Assembly: GCA_028023455.1 (NCBI GenBank)
Contig: JAQFVV010000181.1
Coordinates: forward strand, 566,001-630,000
Source: Epiperipatus broadwayi
Lineage: Eukaryota; Onychophora; Udeonychophora; Euonychophora; Peripatidae
Reading direction: 5' to 3'
Length of the DNA stretch: 64,000 nt
Shown: positions 38,666-48,373 of the stretch, one piece after another
Numbering within the stretch: the first letter of the stretch is position 1
Layout of the letters: every line of letters starts with the position of its first letter
Made by a program: the position numbers and the translations under genes
The notes under the pieces: model-generated
The model's input: only the letters and a program-made list of their open reading frames with translations
Databases searched by the model: none
What the model was told of the DNA's origin: nothing

Positions 38666-38755
38666 TGTAAACCCTCAGTGAGCTATATATAAATTAATAT
38701 AACTTTTCAACAAATGAGTTTGTATCATTTTATATATAGCTTGCTGGGAGTTTAC
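38666..38755. repeat. Inverted repeat beside the 3' end of the RTE element
   Basis: Arms of about 27 bases (GTAAACCCTCAGTGAGC.. and GTAAACTCCCAGCAAGC.., both continuing TATATATAAA) enclose about 35 bases. It lies immediately downstream, in sense, of the LINE ORF. It could be part of the LINE 3' UTR or a hairpin element at its target site. Confidence 0.6.
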
Positions 38756-41700
38756 AATAACTTTGGCTTTAATATTCATGGTCATCATTATCATCAACCA
38801 TTATCAATCCACTGCAGGATAAGGTCTCTCCAAGTTTAATCCATCTTCTCCGATCTTTAGCTTCTCTTTTCCACAACAGCCCTGCACATTTTCTTATTTC
38901 ATCCATCCATCTCACATGTGGTCTCTTTCTGGGTCTTTTACAATCTCTTGGAATCCAGTTTAAAATTTCAATTGTCCATCTATTATCATCTCTTCTAGCA
39001 ATATGTCCAGCCCAACTCCATTTCAATCTTTTAATTTTTTCAATAAGGTCAGTAACACCTGTTTGTTGTCTTACCCATACATTGCGTTTTCGATCTCTTC
39101 TTGTTACTCCCAACATACATCTCTCCATACTCCTTTGAGTGGTCTGAAGTCTCTGTATTGCTCTTCTATTAAGTGTCCAAGTCTCAGATCCATAAGTAAG
39201 AACTGGTAAAACACATTTGTTAAAAACCATCCTTTTCAAACACATAGGCATATTTCCTTTTAGTATCAAGTTATTTCTACCAAAAGCACTCCAACCAAGT
39301 TTAATTCTATGATTAATTTCCTCCATTATGTTTCCATATGTATTAATAATCTGACCTAGGTATTTGTAACTGTTAACTTCTTCTAATTCTTCATAATCAA
39401 TCTTTATTTTCATATTTTGAGCAAATCGATTAAACATTACTTTAGTCTTTTTAACATTTATCTTTAGTCCTACTTTTCTACTTTCATCGGCTAACTCCTG
39501 CAACATTTCCTGCAGCTCTGAAGCATTATTTGCAAAAACAACTACATCATCTGCAAAGTCTAAATGACTTAAATACTCTCCATTTACTTTCATTCCTTTA
39601 GTTTCCCATTTTAATCCACAAAATACTTCTTGCAGCACTGCTGTAAAAAGTTTTGGAGATATGGAGTCACCTTGCCTTACACCTTTCTCAATGTTGATTT
39701 TTCCAGTATCATTATGTAATCTAATTGTTGCTGTTGCATTTTTATAAATATTCTTTAAAATATGACAATATCCTGGATCTATACCTTGATGATCCAATGC
39801 TTTAATCACTGAAGAAATGTGTATAGAATCGAATGCCTTTTCATAATCTACAAATCCAAAACATAATGACAACTCATATTCATTTGTCCTTTCTATGACT
39901 TCTCTCAATACCTGGATATGATCTATTGTACTAAAACCACTTTTAAATCCAGCTTGTTCTCTTGGTTGGTGGAAATCCAAAGTTCTCTGTAGACGAGTTG
40001 TAATTATCTTGGTAAAAATTTTATATAAAACTGATAAAAGGCTGATAGGTCTGTAATTTCTAATATCTTCTTTATCACCTTTTTTAAATATTAATATTAT
40101 TACTGCATTCTTCCAATCTTCCGGTACATCTTTATCATTTAGACATTTGGTATATAACTTTGCTAAAATTGTTTCTATTTCTTCACCTCCTTCTTTTAAT
40201 ATATCAATTATAATTCCATCATTTCCTGGAGCCTTTCCTTTCTTCATACATTTAATTGCATGTCTCACTTCTTCATTTAAAATTCTGGGCAATTCGGAAG
40301 ATGTAATAGATATAGGAGGTACTTGTTCTTTATTACTATATAATTCTTGATAAAAATCTTCTACCAATTTCATGATGTCATCTCTCTTTTTAGTAATAAT
40401 TCCATCTTTTTTTCTTATTGCAGATATAAATTTCCTACCAATACCAAAATGTTGTTTAACATTCTTGAGACTTTTATTTTCTTCTACAGCTTTCCTTGCT
40501 ATTTCACAGTTATACTTTCTTATGTCATTTTCAACTCTTTTCCGTACCATTTTACAAAATTCGAGATATTCAATTCTTTTTAATACATCATTTTTGTATA
40601 TCTTCATATTCCTTCTTTTCTTCATAAATTCTCTAGTCTCAGTAGAAATTTTATTAGTCAATTGCTGCTTTTTTCTACCAGCTATCTTTGTTGCAGTTTT
40701 TAAAAGTGTATCAGTTATTTTCATATTAATTTCATTCAAATCTGAATCATGTTCAAAATCTCCTAACACTTGAAACCTATTTGTAAGTTCTAATTTAAAT
40801 TCATTAGAATGTTTCTGAAGATTAGGAATATCAACTGTAAATATTGTTTTTCTCAATAATTTTTCTCTCTCTAGTTTTACATTAACACGTAACTTACACC
40901 TTACTAATCGATGATCACTTCCTGTGTTAAATTTATTAAGAACATTACAATCTTGAAATATGTATTTCCTGTTAGTCAAAATATAATCCAATTCTGCTGT
41001 ACCTTCATTTGGATGCTTCCATGTCCATTTCCTTTTAACATTTTTCTCAAAAAATGAATTCATAATATAAAGTTTTTCTTTTTCTGCAAACTCCACAAGT
41101 CTATGTCCTCTCTCATTTCTATTACCATAACCAAAATTACCTACAGCAATTTCATCTTTCATTTGTCTACCAATTCTAGCATTAAAGTCTCCCATAACAA
41201 TTTTAAAATGTTGTTTACTCTGATCAAAAGCCTTTTGTACATCCATATAAAAATCTTCTACTACTTCATCACTATGAGAACTTGTTGGGGCATAAACCTG
41301 AATTATCTGCATTTGGTATCTGCTATTAAGTTGTATAACTAATCTTGCAACTCTGTCCGATACACCATCAATCTCCACAATATTGTTCTTCCACTTTTTA
41401 TTTATAATGAATCCTACTCCACTTGTATTTCCAATATGTGTGCCTTTATAATAGAGTATATGTCCACTTTTTAAATCAATTGTTTCTTCACCTTTTCTTC
41501 TAACTTCACAAAGTCCAATAATGTCCCATTTAATATAAGACAATTCTTCTTCTAATTCTTGCAATCTTCCTTCACTTGAAAGTGATCTGCAGTTGTAAGT
41601 ACCTAAATAAAAAGTCATCATCAAATGGCAGCCTGGGTCCACAATCAGGGGATTCTTAGCACCCTCCACCTTTGGCCACCAACTGCTGCCTTGGTTGGTG

Positions 41701-42076
41701 ACTTTACAGCCTCCTGGGAATAAGGGCCATGCTTTATTTTTGTCTGTCATAATTGTATATATGTATTGGAAAAATATTTATCATTTACACAAACATTCAT
41801 TCTGCCTTAGCAGGCACTGAGAAGAAAGACCATGGTGTTTCTTGATCTTAACCTCAGAGGTAAAAAGCCAATAAACTCACCACGCTGGCTAATGCATGTT
41901 GGTGAGCAGCCCATCCATATTCGTATACTATATGAATAATCACATAGTAATAACAGCTGCAATGACAAGAACGTATGGAGTGGACATTAGGAATTTGCCC
42001 TGCTCGGTTCCTTTAAGGCCTCCAAGAGGAATCAAAGGGTCTCCTTTCAGTTAATAGCAAACTCCTTTCTGCAGCC
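38752..42076 (-). mobile_element. RTE-type LINE retrotransposon, near full length
   Basis: The element comprises the ORF at 38769-41750, a GC-richer 5' region (about 41751-42076 on the + strand) and a short 3' end rich in GAT triplets (complement of about 38778-38800), as is usual for RTE elements. A Merlin transposon starts at 42085, so the exact 5' end may have been fixed by that neighbour. I could not define a target duplication. Confidence 0.75.
38769..41750 (-). CDS. RTE-clade endonuclease/reverse transcriptase polyprotein
   Basis: 993 residues with no internal stop, the usual size for the single large ORF of RTE elements. Residues about 48-290 form an APE-type endonuclease: TYNCRS (N53), LCEVRR (E82), YAPTSS (153-158), GDFNARIG (187-194), LDYILTN (254-260) and the catalytic SDH (278-280). 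Residues about 500-775 form the reverse transcriptase: APGNDG (508), NYRPISLL (565), FVDYEKAFDS (633-642, catalytic D635), RQGDSISP (692) and FADD (732-735, catalytic Asp pair). The C-terminal part (about 850-975) has the WAGHIARR and RPHVRWMDEI segments common in RTE proteins annotated as craniofacial development protein 2-like. The protein nicks target DNA and copies its RNA in place. All catalytic residues appear present, so the copy may be recent and possibly active. The first Met is the farthest upstream in the open frame; the true start could be near residue 45. Confidence 0.92.
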   Translation of the reverse strand: MTDKNKAWPLFPGGCKVTNQGSSWWPKVEGAKNPLIVDPGCHLMMTFYLGTYNCRSLSSEGRLQELEEELSYIKWDIIGLCEVRRKGEETIDLKSGHILYYKGTHIGNTSGVGFIINKKWKNNIVEIDGVSDRVARLVIQLNSRYQMQIIQVYAPTSSHSDEVVEDFYMDVQKAFDQSKQHFKIVMGDFNARIGRQMKDEIAVGNFGYGNRNERGHRLVEFAEKEKLYIMNSFFEKNVKRKWTWKHPNEGTAELDYILTNRKYIFQDCNVLNKFNTGSDHRLVRCKLRVNVKLEREKLLRKTIFTVDIPNLQKHSNEFKLELTNRFQVLGDFEHDSDLNEINMKITDTLLKTATKIAGRKKQQLTNKISTETREFMKKRRNMKIYKNDVLKRIEYLEFCKMVRKRVENDIRKYNCEIARKAVEENKSLKNVKQHFGIGRKFISAIRKKDGIITKKRDDIMKLVEDFYQELYSNKEQVPPISITSSELPRILNEEVRHAIKCMKKGKAPGNDGIIIDILKEGGEEIETILAKLYTKCLNDKDVPEDWKNAVIILIFKKGDKEDIRNYRPISLLSVLYKIFTKIITTRLQRTLDFHQPREQAGFKSGFSTIDHIQVLREVIERTNEYELSLCFGFVDYEKAFDSIHISSVIKALDHQGIDPGYCHILKNIYKNATATIRLHNDTGKINIEKGVRQGDSISPKLFTAVLQEVFCGLKWETKGMKVNGEYLSHLDFADDVVVFANNASELQEMLQELADESRKVGLKINVKKTKVMFNRFAQNMKIKIDYEELEEVNSYKYLGQIINTYGNIMEEINHRIKLGWSAFGRNNLILKGNMPMCLKRMVFNKCVLPVLTYGSETWTLNRRAIQRLQTTQRSMERCMLGVTRRDRKRNVWVRQQTGVTDLIEKIKRLKWSWAGHIARRDDNRWTIEILNWIPRDCKRPRKRPHVRWMDEIRKCAGLLWKREAKDRRRWIKLGETLSCSGLIMVDDNDDHEY

Positions 42077-42354
42077 ATATTCATGGTACTTACATATTAG
42101 TCCTGCAACACGCATTAAACTTGCTATGCCTTTTCACATTCATATCAATCAGCTGATAACTTTCTATCTTGAGATCTGACAAAATAACATGAACACTTGG
42201 ATCTTGTATAAAGTTTAAAATAATAAATTCATCAAAACAGTCCATGTGTACATAATATTTTTTCACAATATTTACAAAGTTATGGGTGGTCTGAATATGT
42301 ATGTGAAAAGATGTAACAGTTCTAATATGTGACAAAAATTGCACTAGACTAAAT

Positions 42355-42600
42355 CTAATAATACTAAAAATATGAATTTCAGACAAAAAATATAAAATAT
42401 GACACAGAATATTAGTTTGTAACAATACTAAAAATATGAGTTTCACACACCGAATATAAAATATGACATGGAATATTAATTTTTAACAATAGTAAAAATG
42501 TGAACTCCACCCAAAAATCAATCTTAAAAAGTACATTTTTAACAATACCAAACATATTTATTTGACATAAAAAATCTAAAATATGACACACCATTATACA
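42355..42600. repeat. Four tandem units of about 60 bases inside the Merlin element
   Basis: Each unit starts AACAATA(C/G)(T/C)AAA and includes a form of ATATAAAATATGACAC. They begin near 42359, 42420, 42485 and 42541. Short - strand frames here repeat a CHILYF-like peptide because of this array and are not genes. Confidence 0.7.
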
Positions 42601-42814
42601 GTTTCCAAATGTACTTTAAATATGGTCAAAACAATCACTAAATTACAAAATACTGTAAAATCTTATATAAAAAAAACTAAAATATACACATACAGTACTT
42701 ACCATGTAATATATAACAAGAATGATAAATGCAAAAAAACAATCAATTTATCTATTGTACTTTATTTTAAGTGGATAATTTTTTTTCCAAAATAGAGACT
42801 AAAAGTAAAAATTT

Positions 42815-43139
42815 TATTTTTCCCAAAATGCACACTTAAGATGTGATTATATCCATGGTTCACATGAAAATGATTGTAACCAGCATTTTGTAATTCAGCA
42901 CTTTTATAGATCTTTCAACAGTCAGAATAAATCATTGATCCCTCTTCCACATTTGGTTTGATGACTTTCATGAGAGTTGCCACTGTTCCATCATTAATTA
43001 TCATGATAAAACACTCATCAGTCTCCCTGTACAAACTACCAAACATCAACTGTTCAGGAACAATTCATCTAGCTTGGTTTTTCTTTTTTGGGAAAAGATT
43101 TTTGTCAATTTTGACCATTTTGTTAGGACCTCCAATTTT
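42815..43139 (-). pseudogene. Merlin / ISXO2-like transposase relic
   Basis: The reverse strand reads, with two in-frame stops, KIGGPNKMVKIDKNLFP.., then PEQLMFGSLYRETDECF, TLMKVIKPNVEEGSMIYSDC and NHFHVNHGYNH. This is the order seen in the DDE transposase of Merlin (the eukaryotic relatives of IS1016/ISXO2): the KIGGP-VEID first-Asp motif, a QWVFGG-like strand, the second Asp in SDC and the VNH motif. Here the first motif is KIDKN, so the Asp is kept but the usual following Glu is lost. The third acidic residue (usually in an NTIEG-like motif) is deleted. Upstream parts are too diverged to trace. The copy cannot encode a working enzyme. Confidence 0.75.
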
Positions 43140-43459
43140 ACATTTTCTTGAAAATATAAAACAGCATTCATTTCAAATTGTTGAATCAAAACTACAAATA
43201 AAAATGTAAGTAAAAATCATTGAATCAAAACTATGAATACCAATGAAGTAAAAAATAGTCTTAAAATGCAATTCACAGCACTAAAAATCTTGTCAGAATG
43301 AAATCTGAACAACTGAGAATGTAAAATTATCACACAAAAAAAACACATTATTGGATAAGATCCAGAGTTTATTTGATGTAATCACAAGGTTACTCATTTA
43401 ATGCAAATGTGAAAAGGCATACCAACTCCTCTACATTGCAGGACTAGTATGTAAGAATC

Positions 43460-45343
43460 ATATTTACTTTAAAAAAAGTATTAATATCTGTTATTGAAAA
43501 AATATTAAATGCCATAGATTAAAAATTAATCTATCTTATTTAAAAGCAAAAAAAAAAAAAACATGTTTAAAATTATTTGTAGTAATGTGACATAATGTAA
43601 GAGGGTCATATCACTAGTCAAAAACAACCATAATAATCATCATATTGGGAAAATTGAGCTGTTTGTTGACCTTATGTTGAGAGCTATTAAGATGTTTAAA
43701 ATATAACTAAAGTAAGGCAACTACTTTTAAAAGCTTCAAATAATAATAAAAAGAAAGAAATTTCAAGAAATGAATATATGTAGAAGGAAAAAAAGTTATT
43801 GTTACATTAGACTGTAAAAAATATCAATTTATCTGTTATTCAAATCACTTGATCTTAAATAAAATCTAATTAATGAATAATAGATCCAAAACATCTGTAG
43901 AAGAAAAAAAAAGGTATTGTCAGATTAGACTGTAAGAAATATCAATTTATCTATTTACTCAATTCATTTGATCTTCAGTAAAATCTAATTAATGAATAAT
44001 AGATCCAAACCATCTAATAAATAATTTATATAAAACGTTGTAATTATAAAGTATAAACTAGAAATCATTTTTATCGTAATATTAAAAAAAAGTTTTCTCT
44101 GGCTATAAAAAAGTTATAGTTCTAAAAATTATCATTAGGAATAAGGAATAGTTTATTTAGTATAGTATATTAGTTAATTAAATGCTAAATTTTTGAATAC
44201 TCAATCGCAAACCAATATTTAAATCTAACTATACACCTCTACTGCCATCAATATGATATACAGATTCAATGCGTCTTTGTACTTAAATATAATAACTCTA
44301 GCAGACAAAAAATCGTAACGACTGTCTCAGTAATCACATTTTTAAAATGTTTTCAATATGCCTTGATGAATCAAAATAAGAATTTCATAGAAGTAAACAG
44401 AGGCAAATGAAACTCAATATTCTAATAAAAGTAACATTAAAAGTATTTGCAGACTAAGAAGTTAGTTATATAAAATATTAAAAATTTTATTTTTATTTTA
44501 GCAATAATGTTAATGCCGTTTTACTGTCTGAAGGTATAATTTGAATAAATTGTTTTTTCAAATACAATGTTTAAGGAAATAAAAAAATAAAATTTAAATT
44601 ATTATGATCGATGGAAGAAAAAGTAGAAATAACAGATAAAGACTTAATAAATTAATATTACAATAATATGGTTCAAATTTAGAAATCTTAACAAAAACTA
44701 CATGCATACACTCTTTAAAGTGATAAGATTCGTATTATATATACGATTTGTAAAAAAAAGTAAGACTCTGAAAAAAAGAATGTATATTTCACAAATCAAT
44801 CAATAGTTGAATATAATTGATTACTTACAAAAACTATTTTTTTATATTGAACTATCATTATATTATAATAGATATGTATACATTTAATATATAGATAGTA
44901 AAAAAGAATAAACTTTATATACCTTAATAAATCATAAATTATAAATGATTGTAATTTAACCAAATAAAACTGCAACTTTTAGAAATATCTTAAGAGATTA
45001 TTCAGCAAAAAATATTAACTTAAAATTCTTTTTCAATTGTTGAAAAACAAAATTTTTTAGAGGCACCACATAAGAATTTGTTAATTAAATTATTATAATT
45101 ATATCTCAACATTAATTAAATTATTAGACTAGCAAGATGGTTGTTTGAAGTTTTGTGACGATCGCGTTTTATTTGTAAATATATGTTGGACCATTTCTCA
45201 CTGAAAATTCTAAATATGTTTTTTAAGCTAAATTTAGAACTTTTTATTACATTCAAATTATGATTGCAATGCATAGGTTAGTGTGTGTATACCACATATA
45301 CATATAATATAGCGTTTTAATATATATATATCATTTATATATA
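43460..45343. other. AT-rich intergenic DNA
   Basis: Nothing coding can be supported. It contains the tandem duplication described separately. Confidence 0.5.
43780..44020. repeat. Tandem duplication, unit about 120 bases
   Basis: Two adjacent copies share TGTAGAAG, TTAGACTGTAA(A/G)AAATATC, AATTTATCT and TAATTAATGAATAATAGATC. The copies differ at roughly one base in eight. Confidence 0.75.
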
Positions 45344-45446
45344 CATCCGGGTCTCGTTTTATGCGGATTTATTTAATGCGATTTTGAAGTTATGCGATTC
45401 ATGTTTCTTCTTAATATCTTTGTATGCGTTTTTCTTTTATGCAATA

Positions 45447-45572
45447 AAAATTATTAGATCAGAAGTCGAGCTCCGATAATGCGCTATTACTTTAAATATT
45501 ATAAATTTCGCACCCTCACCATATTTAAAGTAATAGCGTATTATCCGAGTTTGACTTCCATCTAATAATTTC
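45447..45572. repeat. Hairpin with about 55-base arms inside the Tigger element
   Basis: GCGCTATTACTTTAAATAT and its near-exact complement flank a loop of about 20 bases. The outer arms (AAATTATTAGAT..GAAGTC) also pair imperfectly. Confidence 0.65.
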
Positions 45573-45765
45573 AATATTTTCAGTGCTTTATAATAGTACT
45601 GCAATAGATTTTATGCAATAAAGAAGTTCATACATTGTACAGGCTTAAACCTGCATTTATATATGTAATATATGCAGGGTTCGAACTCAGACTTTCACAC
45701 GACCCACCACTCTCAGTGCCATCTCATATTGCTGACCCACCTGATCACACACATGTTGAAAAGAT

Positions 45766-45831
45766 AAATAATCACCAATATACGTATTTCATGCTAAACC
45801 AGCAATCATCAGTTGGTCTAGATTACTATCC
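45766..45831 (-). ncRNA. Hammerhead ribozyme, family A copy A7
   Basis: CTGATGA (complement of 45806-45812), GAAA (complement of 45787-45790), perfect stem III palindrome ATACGTAT, H17 = A, stem I ACCAA/TTGGT with an outer helix across an asymmetric loop. Stem II keeps TGCT/AGCA but has a U-U closing pair. All invariant bases are present. Confidence 0.65.
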
Positions 45832-46149
45832 TCACACATATATATAATCAATATTCAGCTTTATATTAAGATAGCCAATCTATGGTGTGTAAAAGGTCTG
45901 CCCATCCCTCACATATGTATGTATAAATGGATTATTCTCCTGTACATGAGGAATCAGAATGACTAATATGTCAACATGGGTAGGATGACAACCTTGGCAC
46001 TAACAAGGGCCTTGAACATTCCATCATCAGATTTTCAATGAAATGGAAGGTTAAAGAGTTGTGAGTTGGAATAGTTTGAAGCCTGTCCATTAAAGTATAT
46101 AGATTGGCTATTTTAATATAAAGCTGAATACTGATTATATATATGTGTG

Positions 46150-46215
46150 AGGATAGTAATCTAGACCAACTGATGATTGCTGTTTTAGCATGAAATTCGT
46201 ATATTGGTGATTATT
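46150..46215 (+). ncRNA. Hammerhead-type motif, family A copy A8
   Basis: CTGATGA at 46170-46176, GAAA at 46192-46195, H17 = A, stem I ACCAA/TTGGT. Stem II has a U-U closing pair, and stem III (ATTCGTAT) has one mismatch. Probably weakened. Confidence 0.55.
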
Positions 46216-46362
46216 TATCTTTTCAACAATGTGTGTGATCAGGTGGGTCTGCAATATGAGATGGCACTGAGAGTGGTGGGTCATGTGAAAGTCTGAGTTC
46301 GAATAAAGAAGTTCATAATTCACTTAAAATCGGGATTTCCCCATTTTATATACACACATTAA

Positions 46363-46640
46363 ATTTTACAAGATTATAATGTAAATCTGTTCAAACATTA
46401 TAGATGCCTATACTATGCAAGTTGTTGTTTTTGCATTTTAAATCACATTCTATTTTTGCTTTTAAAAAAAAAGAGTACATAATCAATTAATCATTTAGTG
46501 TCTGCAAGTAATAAATTTTACAAGATTATAATGTAAATCTGTTCAAATGTTATGTATGTTGTTTTTGCATTTTAAATCATGTTCTATTTTGCTTTTTAAA
46601 ACAAGAGTACATAATCATTTAATCATTTAGTGTCCACAAG
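46363..46640. repeat. Tandem duplication, unit about 140 bases
   Basis: Two copies share AAATTTTACAAGATTATAAT, TGTAAATCTGTTCAAA, GTTGTTTTTGCATTTTAAAT and AATCATTTAGTGTC. Confidence 0.8.
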
Positions 46641-46903
46641 TTTATTTTTAAAAGGTGAGTAACAGCGATTGGCGCAATTGAATTTGACAATTAAAATCTG
46701 ATTTTTAATTGTAATTAACAATTTGCATGTGAAACGATGATTTTTAAATGGAATTGAAAATTAAAAAATTAAAGACAAAAATAAAAATTTAATTTTTAAT
46801 GGTTAGTGTTAATTAAATTTTGTCCAACAGTGGTGAGTCAGTGTCTTTTTATTATCGTTAAGTCTAAGTTCTTATTTTTATTTTAAACTTTTAGTTTACC
46901 CTA

Positions 46904-47116
46904 ATGGAGAGGAAAAAACACCCAAGAAAATGAATTTCTTTGGAAACAAAAATTTCAATTTTAGATTGCTTAGCGAAATGGGAAGGATCAACAGTGATTG
47001 GAAAACATTTTAGTTTGGATGAATCCACTATAAGAACAATTTAAAAAAATGAAGTTGGCACTAGTTGTATTTCTTCTTGTGACAAATCTGATGTCTCAAA
47101 TAGCAATAATGCTTAA
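46904..47116 (+). pseudogene. Tigger/pogo transposase N-terminus relic (CENP-B-type HTH)
   Basis: One frame from the ATG at 46904 reads MERKKHPRK, stop, ISLETKISILDCLAKWEG, STVIGKHFSLDESTIRTI, stop, KNEVG and ends at 47114-47116. This is the start of the CENP-B-like DNA-binding helix-turn-helix found at the N-terminus of Tigger and jerky proteins (basic start, S-L-E-x-K-I-x-I-L helix, then G-x-x-F-x-L-x-E-S-T-I-R-T-I recognition helix). The DDE catalytic part is gone. Confidence 0.75.
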
Positions 47117-47518
47117 AATACCATACATGCATGAAAAAATGTAAATTATGCATAAAATATATTGTTTTGAATAAAATTAAATACTGTAGTTAATAAAAAG
47201 AGTAAAAAAAGTTTGTCTTGTATCAATTTTTTCAAATTTGAAATTTTTTATTGGTCATATTTTATTTTCCTAATTTTTTTTATACAAATTTTAAAGTAAT
47301 TTTACGTTGTTGCTTTGCTTTTATGCGATTTTTGAAAATTACAGTATGTATCACCCATTTTTCAAGGTACGTTAAGTCTATTGTTGTGCAATTTCTTTTG
47401 TGCACATTTTCTGAGGAACCTATCTACCACATAAAACAAGACCCAGGTGTATATCTATATATAAATAAACTATTATATGTATAAATATATGAACTAACTA
47501 AAGAAAAAATAAAAACAT

Positions 47519-47759
<241 letters not shown>

Positions 47760-47791
47760 ATAGATAGTATATAATAAAACATTATACCAGA

Positions 47792-48103
47792 TGTGATATG
47801 TTGAACTATTTCCATCATCTATGAGTGAATGTTGAATGAATAGAAAATTTTAATCTTTCCAAATACAAACAACTTGTTAGTAGTAACACACAAATAGACA
47901 ACACAGGTTAATAATTACACAATGTTTCGAGTAATAATTATTAACCTGTGTTGTTTATTTGTGTGTTATTACTAACAAGTTGTTTGTATTTGGAAAGTTT
48001 AAATAAAGTTTAAAATTTTCTATACATTCAACATTCACTCATAGATGATGGAAATAGTCCAACATATCACATCTAATAATATATCATCATTACAAACTTT
48101 CAT
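47792..48103. mobile_element. Family C inverted dimer inserted in a PLE terminal repeat
   Basis: Two family C 3' segments face outward (GAACTATTTCCATCATC on the left and GATGATGGAAATAGTCC on the right), with a central AACACAGGTTAATAATTA palindrome that includes part of the hammerhead-like segment. It is bounded by an 11-base direct repeat ATTATACCAGA (47781-47791 and 48104-48114). Confidence 0.75.
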
Positions 48104-48373
48104 ATTATACCAGAATATGTAGAGAATTATTAATTATTATAGTAATAAATCTTTGGTATAAAACAATATTTCTTACTTTGCTGAGCCAGTCTTTCCACAG
48201 AGTGTTTTTTGTCATAGCATAACTACACTATAGATTAACATATTTCCATTTGTAAATTAGCCTAGTAGTTGGCTCCAATATTAGATTAAATGGCAGTGTT
48301 TTTTGAGAGAAATGCTATTGGCTCTTATATTTATAAAGTTCTTAAAATTAATTATGTGTTTATTTTGAGTTTT

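Larger units (their letters stand above)
42085..43459 (-). mobile_element. Merlin-type DNA transposon, decayed, 1.38 kb
   Basis: Inverted ends: GGTACTTACATATTAGTCC at 42085 and, on the opposite strand, GATTCTTACATACTAGTCC ending at 43459. Both continue CTGCAA and, farther in, TATGCCTTTTCACATT. Flanking octamers ATATTCAT (42077-42084) and ATATTTAC (43460-43467) match at 6 of 8, consistent with an aged 8-base target duplication. The interior has a transposase relic and a tandem repeat. Confidence 0.72.
45633..46301. mobile_element. Inverted dimer of family A (copies A7 and A8), one insertion
   Basis: A7 (- strand, 45633 to about 45885) and A8 (+ strand, about 45886-46301) meet at their 5' sides; A7 is 5'-truncated. 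Both tRNA-like 3' ends point outward. The unit is bounded by a perfect 16-base direct repeat AATAAAGAAGTTCATA (45617-45632 and 46302-46317), proving a single integration of the dimer. Confidence 0.85.
45344..47449 (+). mobile_element. Tigger/pogo-like DNA transposon, decayed, 2.1 kb
   Basis: Terminal inverted repeats CATCCGGGTCTCGTTTTATG at 45344 and CACCTGGGTCTTGTTTTATG (opposite strand, ending 47449) lie inside TA dinucleotides (45342-45343 and 47450-47451), the target of Tc1/mariner/pogo elements. The GGGTCTCGTTTTATGCGG-type end resembles Tigger termini. A transposase N-terminus relic is inside. The element also hosts a family A dimer, a hairpin and a tandem duplication, which explains its length. 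Confidence 0.78.

Noticed and set aside
39003-41342. Several + strand frames of 60-130 codons
   Set aside because: Antisense shadows of the RTE ORF.
42090-42594. Two overlapping - strand frames with repeated CHILYF-like peptides
   Set aside because: Produced by the 60-base tandem array in the Merlin element; no domain and no codon bias.
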